The position numbers and the translations under genes were made by a program. Below the pieces are notes generated by a model. That model was not told the DNA's origin and did no database searches. It saw only the letters and a program-made list of their open reading frames with translations. Shown here piece after piece: positions 17,375-25,005 of a stretch of 64,000 bases of DNA. Origin of the DNA: Desulfuromonas soudanensis (GTDB taxonomy: Bacteria; Desulfobacterota; Desulfuromonadia; Desulfuromonadales; WTL). Each line of letters begins with the position of its first letter. Position 1 is the stretch's first letter. Location of the stretch: positions 3,038,001-3,102,000 of the forward strand of contig NZ_CP010802.1 in NCBI RefSeq assembly GCF_001278055.1. Reading direction: 5' to 3'.

Positions 17375-18346
17375 CTAAAACAGTTCCCGGACCCGGGCCG
17401 CGACCTGCGCGGCATCGGGAATGGCCGCCTTTTCCAGCGCCTTGTTGTAGGGCATGGGGACATCGGCCCCGCCGACCCGCAGCACCGGGGCATCGAGATC
17501 GTCGAACGCCTCCTCCATGATGCGGGCGGCGATTTCCCCTCCCCACCCGCCGGTGAGCCAGGATTCTTCCACCGTCACCGCCCGGCGGGTCTTGCGCACC
17601 GAGTCGAGGACGGCCTTCATGTCGAGTGGGTTGAGGGCGCGCAGATCGAGGACTTCGACCTCGATCCCCTCTTTGGCCAACTCTTCGGCCGCCTCCAGAC
17701 AGACATAAACCATCCGCGAAAGGGTGACCAGGGTCAGGTCGCGCCCCTCCCGCTTGATGTCCGCCCGGCCGAGGGGGATGGTGTATTCCCCGGCGGGGAC
17801 CTCCCCCTTCACGGCGTAGAGTCCCTCGTGTTCGATGAACATCACCGGATCCTGAGAGCGGATGGCGCTCTTGAGGAGCCCCTTGGCGTCGGCCGGGACC
17901 GAAGGGACGATCACCCGCAGGCCGGGACAGTGCAGGAAGAGGGCTTCGAGGGAATGGCTGTGCTGGGCGCCGAGCTGGTGACCGGCACCCCCCGGGGTGC
18001 GAATGGTGAGGGGGACCGCCACCTGGCCGCCGAACATGTAGCGGGCGACCGCCGCATGGTTCATGATCTGATCCAGGGCGACGATGGAGAAGTTGATGGT
18101 CATCAGTTCGACGATGGGGCGCAGTCCGGTCATCGCCGCGCCGCAGGCCATGCCGACGATACCGGCCTCGGAGATGGGGGTATCGATCACCCGTTTATCG
18201 CCGAACTTGGCCAGAAGACCCTTGGTGACCTTGAAGGACCCTTCGTAGAGACCGACATCCTCGCCGAGGACAAAGACGGTTTCGTCCCGTTCCATCTCCT
18301 CGTGCAGGGCCTGATTGAGTGCCTCTCGGCAGGTGATTTCGGGCAT
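17375..18346 (-). CDS. pdhB: pyruvate dehydrogenase E1 component beta subunit
   Basis: A 323-residue transketolase-type beta subunit. It has the N-terminal LGEDVGLYEGSFKVTKGL segment, the EAGIVGMACGAA region, the PGGAGHQLGAQHS loop and the C-terminal VEESWLTGGWGGEI segment typical of E1 beta chains. Together with the alpha subunit it binds thiamin diphosphate and decarboxylates pyruvate. It lies 54 nt after pdhA and 82 nt before pdhC, in one operon. A related branched-chain or acetoin dehydrogenase cannot be fully excluded from sequence alone, but the fit to PDH is good. Confidence 0.92.
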   Translation of the reverse strand: MPEITCREALNQALHEEMERDETVFVLGEDVGLYEGSFKVTKGLLAKFGDKRVIDTPISEAGIVGMACGAAMTGLRPIVELMTINFSIVALDQIMNHAAVARYMFGGQVAVPLTIRTPGGAGHQLGAQHSHSLEALFLHCPGLRVIVPSVPADAKGLLKSAIRSQDPVMFIEHEGLYAVKGEVPAGEYTIPLGRADIKREGRDLTLVTLSRMVYVCLEAAEELAKEGIEVEVLDLRALNPLDMKAVLDSVRKTRRAVTVEESWLTGGWGGEIAARIMEEAFDDLDAPVLRVGGADVPMPYNKALEKAAIPDAAQVAARVRELF

Positions 18347-18400
18347 CAGCCGACTCCTTGGCAGCAGGGGCAGAGCAGCGAACCGGGTTAACTCGCAGGG

Positions 18401-19384
18401 TTATGGCGCGTAAACATCCGTCCACAGCTCCTCGGGATCGGGATCGGGACTCTCCTCGGCAAAAGCGATCGCTTCCTGGATGATTTTCCTCTCCTCCTCG
18501 TCGATGGCTGTGAGCTCTTTTTGACTCGTGTGTTCTTCACGGAGAAGGTAGGCGGCCAGGGCGGGAATCGGGTCGCGATCCTTCCAGATCTTCTTCTCCT
18601 GTTCGCTGCGGTAGGTTCCCGGATCGGAGATGGAGTGGCCGCGGTAACGGTAGGTGCGCGCCTCGATGTAGGTCGGCCCCTCGCCGTTGCGCGCCTTCTG
18701 CACCGCCTGGTGGACCGCCTGGTAGACGGCGAGCACGTCCATGCCGTCGACCCGGAGTCCTGGGGTCTCATAGGCGCAGCTCTTCTTGTAGAGTTCTTCG
18801 ACGGCGCTGGCCCTGGCCACGCTGGTGCCGATGCCGTACATGTTGTTTTCGCAGATAAAGACCACCGGAACCCGGTAGAGGGCCGCCATGTTCATCGCCT
18901 CGTGAAAGACCCCCTGATTGGTCGCGCCGTCGCCGAAGAGGCAGACGACCACCTCGTCCCCCCCCCGATAGAGAATGGAGTATCCGAGGCCGACGGCGAG
19001 GGGAAGATGCCCGCCGACGATTCCGTACCCGCCCATGAAACGCCGTTCGGCGTCGAACATGTGCATCGACCCCCCCTTCCCCCTGCTGACCCCGGTCGCC
19101 TTGCCGAAGAGCTCGGCCATCACCGCCTGGACCGGAACCTTTTTGGCGATGGCCAGACCATGCTCACGGTAGGCGCTGATCAGATAGTCGTCGGGGTGGA
19201 TGGCGTGCGCCACCCCCACGCCGACCGCTTCCTGGCCGCTGTAGAGGTGGAGAAAACCGCCGATCTTCCCCTGGCTGTAGAGTTGCGGGCAGGCCTCTTC
19301 AAACTCCCGGATCCGCACCATGTCGCGATACATGGAGAGGAGCTCCGGTGTTCCAAGCATCAAAGGATCCGATTTCCCGTCCAT
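18401..19384 (-). CDS. pdhA: pyruvate dehydrogenase E1 component alpha subunit
   Basis: A 327-residue alpha chain. The thiamin diphosphate motif starts with GDGATNQG at 151-158 and ends with ENN at 179-181. Other markers are GGSMHMFD near 104-111, YGIVGGHLPLAVG near 120-132, and the conserved loop YRYRGHSISDPGTYR. The start is ATG 19382-19384 with a GGGGGAGAG site just upstream; a longer frame exists but runs through the promoter region. It is the first gene of the operon pdhA-pdhB-pdhC-lon. Oxidative decarboxylation of pyruvate to acetyl-CoA is the expected reaction. Confidence 0.93.
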   Translation of the reverse strand: MDGKSDPLMLGTPELLSMYRDMVRIREFEEACPQLYSQGKIGGFLHLYSGQEAVGVGVAHAIHPDDYLISAYREHGLAIAKKVPVQAVMAELFGKATGVSRGKGGSMHMFDAERRFMGGYGIVGGHLPLAVGLGYSILYRGGDEVVVCLFGDGATNQGVFHEAMNMAALYRVPVVFICENNMYGIGTSVARASAVEELYKKSCAYETPGLRVDGMDVLAVYQAVHQAVQKARNGEGPTYIEARTYRYRGHSISDPGTYRSEQEKKIWKDRDPIPALAAYLLREEHTSQKELTAIDEEERKIIQEAIAFAEESPDPDPEELWTDVYAP

Positions 19385-19425
19385 TTCTCTCCCCCTGGTT
19401 CCCGGTCCGAGGCGTCTTCGGTAAA

Positions 19426-19453
19426 ATACTAACATCCGCCCGGGGGTTGGCAA
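19426..19453 (-). promoter_or_regulatory. candidate sigma70 promoter for the pdh operon
   Basis: On the minus strand TTGCCA (19448-19453) and TAGTAT (19426-19431) are separated by 16 nt. The inferred transcription start is about 40 nt before the pdhA ATG. It is a consensus match only. Confidence 0.4.
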
Positions 19454-19478
19454 GCCCGCCCCGGGGGGAGCAAACCCC

Positions 19479-19506
19479 TTGCTATTGATCGTTAACCCGC
19501 TAATAT
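19479..19506 (+). promoter_or_regulatory. candidate sigma70 promoter for the beta-oxidation gene block
   Basis: TTGCTA (19479-19484) and TAATAT (19501-19506) lie 16 nt apart. A start of transcription near 19513 would exclude an ATG at 19508 and supports the ATG at 19547 with its GGGAGAG site. Confidence 0.45.
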
Positions 19507-19546
19507 CATGAGACTGCAACCAAAGGACCGGACGGGAGAGACCATC

Positions 19547-21661
19547 ATGAGCCCATATGTCGATTACACCATTGAAGAGGGGATCGCCCATATCGTCCTC
19601 GATGCGCCGGGGGAGAAGGTGAACATCCTCAGCGGCGATTTTCTCAAGGATCTGGATCGCACCGCCGATGAACTCTCGCAGAATGCAGTGATTTCCGGAG
19701 CCGTGATCTTAAGCGCCAAGGAGGGGGGATTCATTGCCGGGGCGGATATCGAGGCCATCGAAGAGGTGGACGACCCCGATCTGGGGGCCGACCTGGCCCG
19801 GGAGGGGCAGCGGGTCCTGGGGCGTTTCGGCACCCTCCCCTTTCCGGTGGTCGCCGCCCTGCACGGGCACTGCATGGGGGGCGGAACCGAGTTCGTCCTC
19901 GCCTGCCACTACCGGATCGCCGCCGAGGATGCCGCCATCGCCCTCCCGGAGATCAAGCTCGGAATCTTTCCCGGTTTCGGCGGCACCCAGCGCCTGCCGC
20001 GGCTCATATCCCTGGCCAAGGCTCTCGACATCATTCTCACCGGCCGCACCGTGCGCAGCCGCGAAGCCCTGAAAATCGGCCTCGTCGACCGTGTCGTGGC
20101 CGGAAAGGATCTGCGGGGCGCGGCTCTCGCCCTGCTGCGGGAGGTTGTGGCCGACAGCCGGCCGATTCTCGAGCAGCGCCGGAAGAGTTGCGGCGGCTGG
20201 CGCACCTGGCTGCTGGAGAAAAATCCCCTCGGCCGGGCGATTCTTTTTGCCCTCGTCCGCCGCACCACCGCCCGGAAGACCGGCGGGCACTACCCGGCTC
20301 CCTTCAAGGCGCTGGACGTCCTCCGGAAGGGCCTCTCCCTCCCCCTCGAGCAGGGGCTGGAACTGGAGGCGCAGGGGCTCGGCGAAATGATCGTCACCCC
20401 GGTGTGCAAGAACCTGCTCCGCGTCTTCCGCCTCTCCCAGCGTCCGAAGAAGGAGTCCCGGCCGGAAGGGACTCCCCGCAAGCTGCGGCAGGCGGCCGTT
20501 CTCGGTGCCGGAATCATGGGGGGAGGAATCGCCCATCTGCTGGCCGAGAACGACATCCCGGTCCGCCTCAAGGACCTGCGCCCCGAGGCGGTCGAAGCCG
20601 GCCTCGGCCACGCCAGGACACTCTTCGGCAAACGTGCGCAAAAAACCGGCGGCGGCGAAGCCGAGGTCGTCAAAAAGATGGCTCTGTTGACCGGGGCCAC
20701 CGACTACAGCGGCTTCGACCAGGTCGATCTGGTCATCGAGGCAGTGGTGGAACGGATGGTGGTCAAACAGGGGGTTCTGCGGGAGGTGGAAGAAGTCCTG
20801 CGCGACGATGCCCTCTTCGCCACCAACACCTCGGCCCTTTCGGTGAGCGAACTGCAAGGGGCCGGACAACGACCGCAGAATGTCGCCGGGCTGCATTTCT
20901 TCAATCCCGTCGACCGGATGCCCCTGGTGGAGATCATCCGCGGCAAAAAGAGCGCCGCGGAGACCACGGCCACCCTCTTCGATCTGGCCGTCAGGCTCGG
21001 CAAGACCCCGATCCTCGTCGACGACCGTCCCGGTTTTCTCGTCAACCGCCTCCTCGGCGCCTACCTCAACGAGGCCTGCCTCCTCGCCGAAGAGGGGGTG
21101 AAATGGCAATCCATCGACAGTGCGGCCCGTCGCTTCGGACTCCCCATGGGCCCCTTCCGTCTCATGGACGAGGTCGGCATCGATATCGCCGCCGAAGTCG
21201 GCAAGACGTTGAGCAAGGCCTTCCCCTATCTTCCCGAGAGCCTCCTTCTGGAAAAGGCCCGGCTGCGCGGTCTCAAGGGACGGAAAGGGAGGCGGGGGTT
21301 CTATCTGCACCCCAGGAAGGGAAAGACCCGCCCCAACCCGAAGGCGGCCCCCCTTCTCGATCTCAGGGAGGAGCGCACGGCCTCGGCCAAGGACTGGCGC
21401 CGCCTGATGCTGCTGATGGTCAACGAGGCCGGGCGCTGCCTCGAAGAGGGGGTCGTCGCCTCCCCCGAGGATGTCGATACCGGAATGATTTTCGGCACCG
21501 GGTTCCCCCCCTTTCTCGGCGGACTCTGCCGCTGGGCCGATGCGGAGGGGGTGCCGGCGATGGTAACGGAACTGGAGGCTTTGTCCGGCCTCCTTGGCGC
21601 CCGTTTCAGCCCCTGCAACTATCTCAAAGGGCGTGAGCTTCTGCTGCCCGCCAAACCATGA
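19547..21661 (+). CDS. FadB/FadJ-like enoyl-CoA hydratase and 3-hydroxyacyl-CoA dehydrogenase
   Basis: A 704-residue bifunctional beta-oxidation enzyme. The N-terminal crotonase domain has HGHCMGGGTEF with Glu115 and ALPEIKLGIFPGFGG with Glu135, the two hydratase acids. The NAD site is VLGAGIMGGGIAH at 318-330. The dehydrogenase dyad is His450 in GLHFFNP and Glu462. The C-terminal half-domains follow to the end. It converts trans-2-enoyl-CoA through 3-hydroxyacyl-CoA to 3-ketoacyl-CoA. No thiolase (fadA/fadI) gene lies beside it, which is unusual for this gene, so thiolysis must be done elsewhere. Its length matches the E. coli FadJ class. The stop overlaps an ATG of the next frame. Confidence 0.9.
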   Translation: MSPYVDYTIEEGIAHIVLDAPGEKVNILSGDFLKDLDRTADELSQNAVISGAVILSAKEGGFIAGADIEAIEEVDDPDLGADLAREGQRVLGRFGTLPFPVVAALHGHCMGGGTEFVLACHYRIAAEDAAIALPEIKLGIFPGFGGTQRLPRLISLAKALDIILTGRTVRSREALKIGLVDRVVAGKDLRGAALALLREVVADSRPILEQRRKSCGGWRTWLLEKNPLGRAILFALVRRTTARKTGGHYPAPFKALDVLRKGLSLPLEQGLELEAQGLGEMIVTPVCKNLLRVFRLSQRPKKESRPEGTPRKLRQAAVLGAGIMGGGIAHLLAENDIPVRLKDLRPEAVEAGLGHARTLFGKRAQKTGGGEAEVVKKMALLTGATDYSGFDQVDLVIEAVVERMVVKQGVLREVEEVLRDDALFATNTSALSVSELQGAGQRPQNVAGLHFFNPVDRMPLVEIIRGKKSAAETTATLFDLAVRLGKTPILVDDRPGFLVNRLLGAYLNEACLLAEEGVKWQSIDSAARRFGLPMGPFRLMDEVGIDIAAEVGKTLSKAFPYLPESLLLEKARLRGLKGRKGRRGFYLHPRKGKTRPNPKAAPLLDLREERTASAKDWRRLMLLMVNEAGRCLEEGVVASPEDVDTGMIFGTGFPPFLGGLCRWADAEGVPAMVTELEALSGLLGARFSPCNYLKGRELLLPAKP

Positions 21662-21675
21662 AAGGAAAAACGACC

Positions 21676-22062
21676 ATGAACTACTACTTCAGTAAAATTC
21701 TCCCGGTCACCTTCGATCAGGCCGTTCTCCGGGTCACCGAAGAACTCCAAAAGGACGGATTCGGCATTTTGACCGAGATCGACGTCACCGGGACCTTGAA
21801 GAAAAAGCTCGGCGTCGATTTCCGCAAGTACCGGATTCTCGGTGCCTGCAATCCGAACTTCGCCTACCAGGCGCTGCAAAAGGAGGCGCATATCGGCACC
21901 ATGCTCCCCTGCAACGTCATCGTTCAGGAAACGGAGGACGGGAGGATCGAGGTGGCGGCGGTCGACCCCCTGGTTTCGATGCAGGGAATAAAGAACCCCG
22001 AACTGGCCCAGGTGGCCGGCGAGGTTCAGGCGAGGCTCAAGGGGGTCATCGACCGCCTCTAG
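21676..22062 (+). CDS. DUF302 family protein
   Basis: A 128-residue protein that matches the DUF302 pattern: an N-terminal FSKILPVTFDQAVLRVTEEL helix-strand, then GFGILTEIDV, KYRILGACNP, and an acidic C-terminal helix. These small cytosolic proteins often sit near heme or sulfur genes but have no settled function. The chosen start, ATG 21676, has AAGGA 8 nt upstream; an ATG at 21658 overlapping the previous stop would add six residues. It lies between the beta-oxidation enzyme and an FAD oxidoreductase, probably in one transcript. Confidence 0.8.
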   Translation: MNYYFSKILPVTFDQAVLRVTEELQKDGFGILTEIDVTGTLKKKLGVDFRKYRILGACNPNFAYQALQKEAHIGTMLPCNVIVQETEDGRIEVAAVDPLVSMQGIKNPELAQVAGEVQARLKGVIDRL

Positions 22063-22141
22063 GAACCGGGTAATCCGCCCTTTATGTCCGCCGGAGCAAT
22101 CGGGCCGACGGCGACAAACGCCACCCCTTGAAAGGAGAGGC

Positions 22142-23269
22142 ATGGGAAAGCACCTCGTCCTGGCCGGCGGCGGCCATGCGCACATGACGGTTCTGGCCCG
22201 CCTCGACCAATTCGTCGGCCGAGGACATCGGGTGACGCTCATCAGTCCTTCACCCTATCAGTACTACTCGGGAATGGGGCCGGGGCTGTTGGCGGGAACC
22301 TACCGCCCGCAGGAGGTGCGCTTTCACATCCGCAAAATGATCGAAGCACCGGGCGGCTCCTTCCTGGAGGACCGGGTCAGCGGGATCGATGCGGCGGGAA
22401 AGCGACTGCATCTCGCCTCGGGGGGAGATCTCTCCTACGATGCGGTCTCCTTCAATACGGGGAGCGGCGTTCCCCTCGGTTCCCTCGACGGGGGCTCGCC
22501 CAACGTTCTCCCCGTCAAACCGATCGAGAATCTGTTGCGGGTTCGGGAGACCCTGCTGTCGTGGAAAGAAAAACGACCGCCCCGACTCCTGGTGGTCGGC
22601 GGCGGTCCGGCGGGTGTGGAACTGGCGGGGAACCTCTGGCGACTCCTGAGAGAGCTCGACCGGGAAGGGAACATATCCCTGGTGGGGGGGAGCAGAATCC
22701 TCAAGGCCTTTCCTGACCGGGTCCGGACCCTGGCCCGGCGCTCCCTGGAAAATCGCGGCATTGTCCTGCACCAGGGGGTCCGAACGAAATCCCTGGCAGG
22801 AAAGGTTGCGCTCCTCAGCGACGGCGCCTCGATCCCCTTCGATCTGGCTCTCGTCGCCGTCGGCGTCTCGCCCGCCCCCCTCTTCCGGGATTCGGGGCTG
22901 GCCACCGGAGAAGATGGCGGCTTGACCGTCAACGCCTTCCTTCAGTCGCCGGATTACCCCGAGATCTTCGGCGGTGGCGACTGCATCCATTTCGCGCCAT
23001 CCCCCCTCGACAAGGTCGGAGTCCATGCCGTGCGGCAGAATCCCGTGCTCCTCCACAACCTCCTGGCCGCCCTGGACGGGGGGCCGCTCAGGCCCTATCT
23101 TCCCCCCTCGGCTTACCTGCTGATCCTCAACCTCGGCGACGGGCGAGGCATTTTGTCCAGGAGGGGGTGGACCGTCGACGGACGGCTCGCCTTCCTGGCC
23201 AAAGACTACATCGACAGGCGTTTCATGAAGAAGTTCCAGATCTCCGGAGAGCTCAAGGAAGAGGCGTAA
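22142..23269 (+). CDS. FAD-dependent pyridine nucleotide-disulfide oxidoreductase, SelD-fusion-type domain (TIGR03169-like)
   Basis: A 375-residue flavoprotein. The N-terminal dinucleotide site LVLAGGGHAHM (5-15) is preceded by a Rossmann strand, and a second site reads LLVVGGGPAGVELAG near 155. The ending FGGGDCIHFA is the FAD-binding GD motif. No CxxxxC redox pair is visible, so it resembles NDH-2 or sulfide:quinone reductase relatives. The GGGHAHM start is characteristic of the domain found fused to selenide water dikinase (SelD) in some bacteria; here SelD is absent. A clear AAGGAGAGG site precedes the ATG. The substrate is unknown. Confidence 0.82.
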   Translation: MGKHLVLAGGGHAHMTVLARLDQFVGRGHRVTLISPSPYQYYSGMGPGLLAGTYRPQEVRFHIRKMIEAPGGSFLEDRVSGIDAAGKRLHLASGGDLSYDAVSFNTGSGVPLGSLDGGSPNVLPVKPIENLLRVRETLLSWKEKRPPRLLVVGGGPAGVELAGNLWRLLRELDREGNISLVGGSRILKAFPDRVRTLARRSLENRGIVLHQGVRTKSLAGKVALLSDGASIPFDLALVAVGVSPAPLFRDSGLATGEDGGLTVNAFLQSPDYPEIFGGGDCIHFAPSPLDKVGVHAVRQNPVLLHNLLAALDGGPLRPYLPPSAYLLILNLGDGRGILSRRGWTVDGRLAFLAKDYIDRRFMKKFQISGELKEEA

Positions 23270-23283
23270 ACTCCCCCGCGGGA

Positions 23284-23925
23284 TTACTGCCGGTCCGACC
23301 TCTTTGCCGCCAGCTCCGCAGCCCGGGCAAAGGCCGCCTCCATGTCAGGGAGATGGGCGATGTCGGGAACGACCTGGAGATAACGCACCTTCCCCCCGGC
23401 GTCGACGATGATCACCGCGCGCGCCAGGAGCATGAGGTCCTCGATGAGCAGTCCGGTTTGGCGCCCGAACGCCCCCTCCTTGTAGTCGGAGAGATAGCGG
23501 ATATCGGTCAGACCGGCCTCCTCGGCGAAGCGCTTCTGGGCAAAGGGTGTGTCGCGGCTGAGGACCAGGCGCTTGACGGTGGCCGGCAGCTTATCCCCCT
23601 CCTCACCGAGGTAATGAGTCTGGGCTTCGCAAACTTTAGTGTCGATCGAGGGGACGATGCTGAGCAACAGGACGTCGCCCTTGAGCCGGGAGAGATCGAC
23701 CGTCTCCAGGGTCATGGCGTCGACCATGCCGGTGGCGGGAAGAGGATTTCCGACGGCCAGCGGGGTGCCGAGGAGCTTGAACGTCTTCTCGCCCCGGATG
23801 ACCGTCGTTCCCGGCTCCACAGACCCTTTCTCCATGGGTATTTCTGCTGCCCGGTTCCCCGGGCAGCCGGCAAGAAGCATAAAACCGAAAAGTAACAGTC
23901 CCTCAACAACGGCAGATTTTTTCAT
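23284..23925 (-). CDS. lipoprotein thiol peroxidase (Tpx-like), single-cysteine form
   Basis: A 213-residue protein with a lipoprotein signal: a hydrophobic segment ends in LLAG followed by Cys21. The Tpx/peroxiredoxin core has SIDTKVCEAQ with the peroxidatic Cys99, as in the SLDTPVC motif of Tpx. In typical Tpx enzymes a resolving Cys follows in RFCGAEGL; here the matching stretch reads RFAEEAGL and no other Cys remains apart from Cys21. It should therefore act as a one-cysteine peroxidase that relies on an external thiol, probably at the periplasmic face of a membrane. The gene is convergent with the FAD oxidoreductase and appears single. Confidence 0.88.
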   Translation of the reverse strand: MKKSAVVEGLLLFGFMLLAGCPGNRAAEIPMEKGSVEPGTTVIRGEKTFKLLGTPLAVGNPLPATGMVDAMTLETVDLSRLKGDVLLLSIVPSIDTKVCEAQTHYLGEEGDKLPATVKRLVLSRDTPFAQKRFAEEAGLTDIRYLSDYKEGAFGRQTGLLIEDLMLLARAVIIVDAGGKVRYLQVVPDIAHLPDMEAAFARAAELAAKRSDRQ

Positions 23926-24006
23926 GACCGGTTTCTCCTTTTTCTCCTCCCGAAAAGGACGGCAACCGACTCCTCTTCCTGTGGCCGGATCGACACTCCC
24001 GGAAGA

Positions 24007-24034
24007 ATCTTAGCAGGCGCCGACCGTCAGGCAA
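24007..24034 (-). promoter_or_regulatory. candidate sigma70 promoter for the thiol peroxidase gene
   Basis: TTGCCT (24029-24034) and TAAGAT (24007-24012) on the minus strand are 16 nt apart, giving a leader of about 75 nt before the tpx ATG. Confidence 0.4.
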
Positions 24035-24055
24035 ACCGGGGAAGCGGGGCAGGAT

Positions 24056-24099
24056 AAAAAAAGAGCCGGCCGGAAAGTTTCGAAACTTTCCGGCCGGCT
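24056..24099 (-). terminator. intrinsic terminator with a 36-nt perfect palindrome
   Basis: A perfect 36-nt inverted repeat centred at 24081/24082 (arm AGCCGGCCGGAAAGTTTC) is followed on the minus strand by CT and then seven T residues (24056-24062). It ends the transcript of the small zinc-ribbon gene and insulates the thiol peroxidase promoter. Confidence 0.88.
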
Positions 24100-24125
24100 G
24101 TGCTTGCTATAAAGGCCGAGTGGCC

Positions 24126-24281
24126 CTAGCCCAGGAACAAGTTGTGATTGCGCGCCCGGTTCGCCATGATGGTCGGATCGAGGACCTCTCCGCAGGCGCA
24201 GCACTTCCAGGCATCAAAAGTGCGCACGAAATCATAGAACTTCTCGGCGTACATTCTTCCCTTGCACTTAGGACATTTCAT
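24126..24281 (-). CDS. 51-residue zinc-ribbon protein
   Basis: A short open frame runs from ATG 24279-24281 to TAG 24126-24128, with GGGGGAAG upstream. The protein has two cysteine knuckles, MKCPKC (Cys3, Cys6) and KCCAC (Cys27, Cys28, Cys30), which fit a CxxC...CxC zinc ribbon, and a basic C-terminal tail. It ends in front of a strong terminator. Small zinc ribbons of this kind are common in Geobacter-type genomes, but I cannot name its function. The conservation of the knuckle spacing, a good ribosome site and the terminator support it as a real gene. Confidence 0.75.
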   Translation of the reverse strand: MKCPKCKGRMYAEKFYDFVRTFDAWKCCACGEVLDPTIMANRARNHNLFLG

Positions 24282-24447
24282 CGCTTCCCCCTTGTTTTGA
24301 TCATTTTGTATGGTTTACTTCGTAGCAGCCAATCGGTAAGAAATACTATTACACGAGGCATGCCAGATCGCCACACAGGGGGAAGAAACCTTTTTGTCCT
24401 GTCTTCTTTTCTTTTGCAAATCGGACAGTTACCCTGATCATCTCCGC

Positions 24448-25002
24448 TTAAAAAAACTTCCGCCAGGCTGCGATCTTCGCCGCACCCACCCCCGAAACCC
24501 GCCGGACCCCCTCCAAAACGATAAAATCGCCATTTAATTGACGGTCGGCACAGATTTTTTCCGCCAGACGGGGACCCACACCGGGAAGAACCTGCCAGTC
24601 TTCGGCGGTCATGCGGTCGGGATGCAGGGGGATGGAGAGTGCGATCCTCTGGCCGGAGGACATCCAGTCTCTTTTTATTTCGGATACTTGTCCTTCGGTG
24701 ACAATGATATCCAACCGTTCGCCGCTGATCAGGGGGGAAGACAGGGCGATCTTCCGGGTCAATTCGGGGGTGGGCGCAAGTCCCGTCAATTTCATGACGT
24801 CCCCCCAAGTCTCACCGTCATAAATTTGATGGCCCCCCGGATCGGGGAAGCCGGAGGAGAACATCACCCACCCGGGACTCTCCTGCTCCAAATAAAATGC
24901 CGGGGGTTCTCCGTTCTGGAGAACCGCCCGGCGGCCGTCGGTGACGAGGAGCAATCCCAGCACCCCCAGGACGAGAAGGACCGTGCCGGGGGGTGTGCTC
25001 AT
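24448..25002 (-). CDS. membrane-anchored ComEA-like helix-hairpin-helix protein
   Basis: A 184-residue protein with one N-terminal membrane segment (about 6-22), a variable periplasmic region, and a C-terminal DNA-binding double helix-hairpin-helix: VLPGVGPRLAEKI near 139-151 and VRRVSGVGAAKI near 166-177. The architecture matches ComEA-type DNA-uptake proteins, but no other competence gene is next to it, so DNA binding outside the membrane is inference. It follows cimA after 3 nt, which suggests co-transcription with the amino-acid genes. Confidence 0.75.
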   Translation of the reverse strand: MSTPPGTVLLVLGVLGLLLVTDGRRAVLQNGEPPAFYLEQESPGWVMFSSGFPDPGGHQIYDGETWGDVMKLTGLAPTPELTRKIALSSPLISGERLDIIVTEGQVSEIKRDWMSSGQRIALSIPLHPDRMTAEDWQVLPGVGPRLAEKICADRQLNGDFIVLEGVRRVSGVGAAKIAAWRKFF

Positions 25003-25005
25003 AAC

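Noticed and set aside
16370-18391. Serine-rich and hydrophobic 673-residue forward frame opposite the PDH E2/E1 genes
   Set aside because: It arises from the C/T-rich strand opposite the Glu/Lys linker and gene-sized antisense reading.
24282-24447. A frame with a CPICKRK knuckle on the minus strand upstream of the zinc ribbon
   Set aside because: No usable start codon is present upstream of the knuckle, so it is probably chance.
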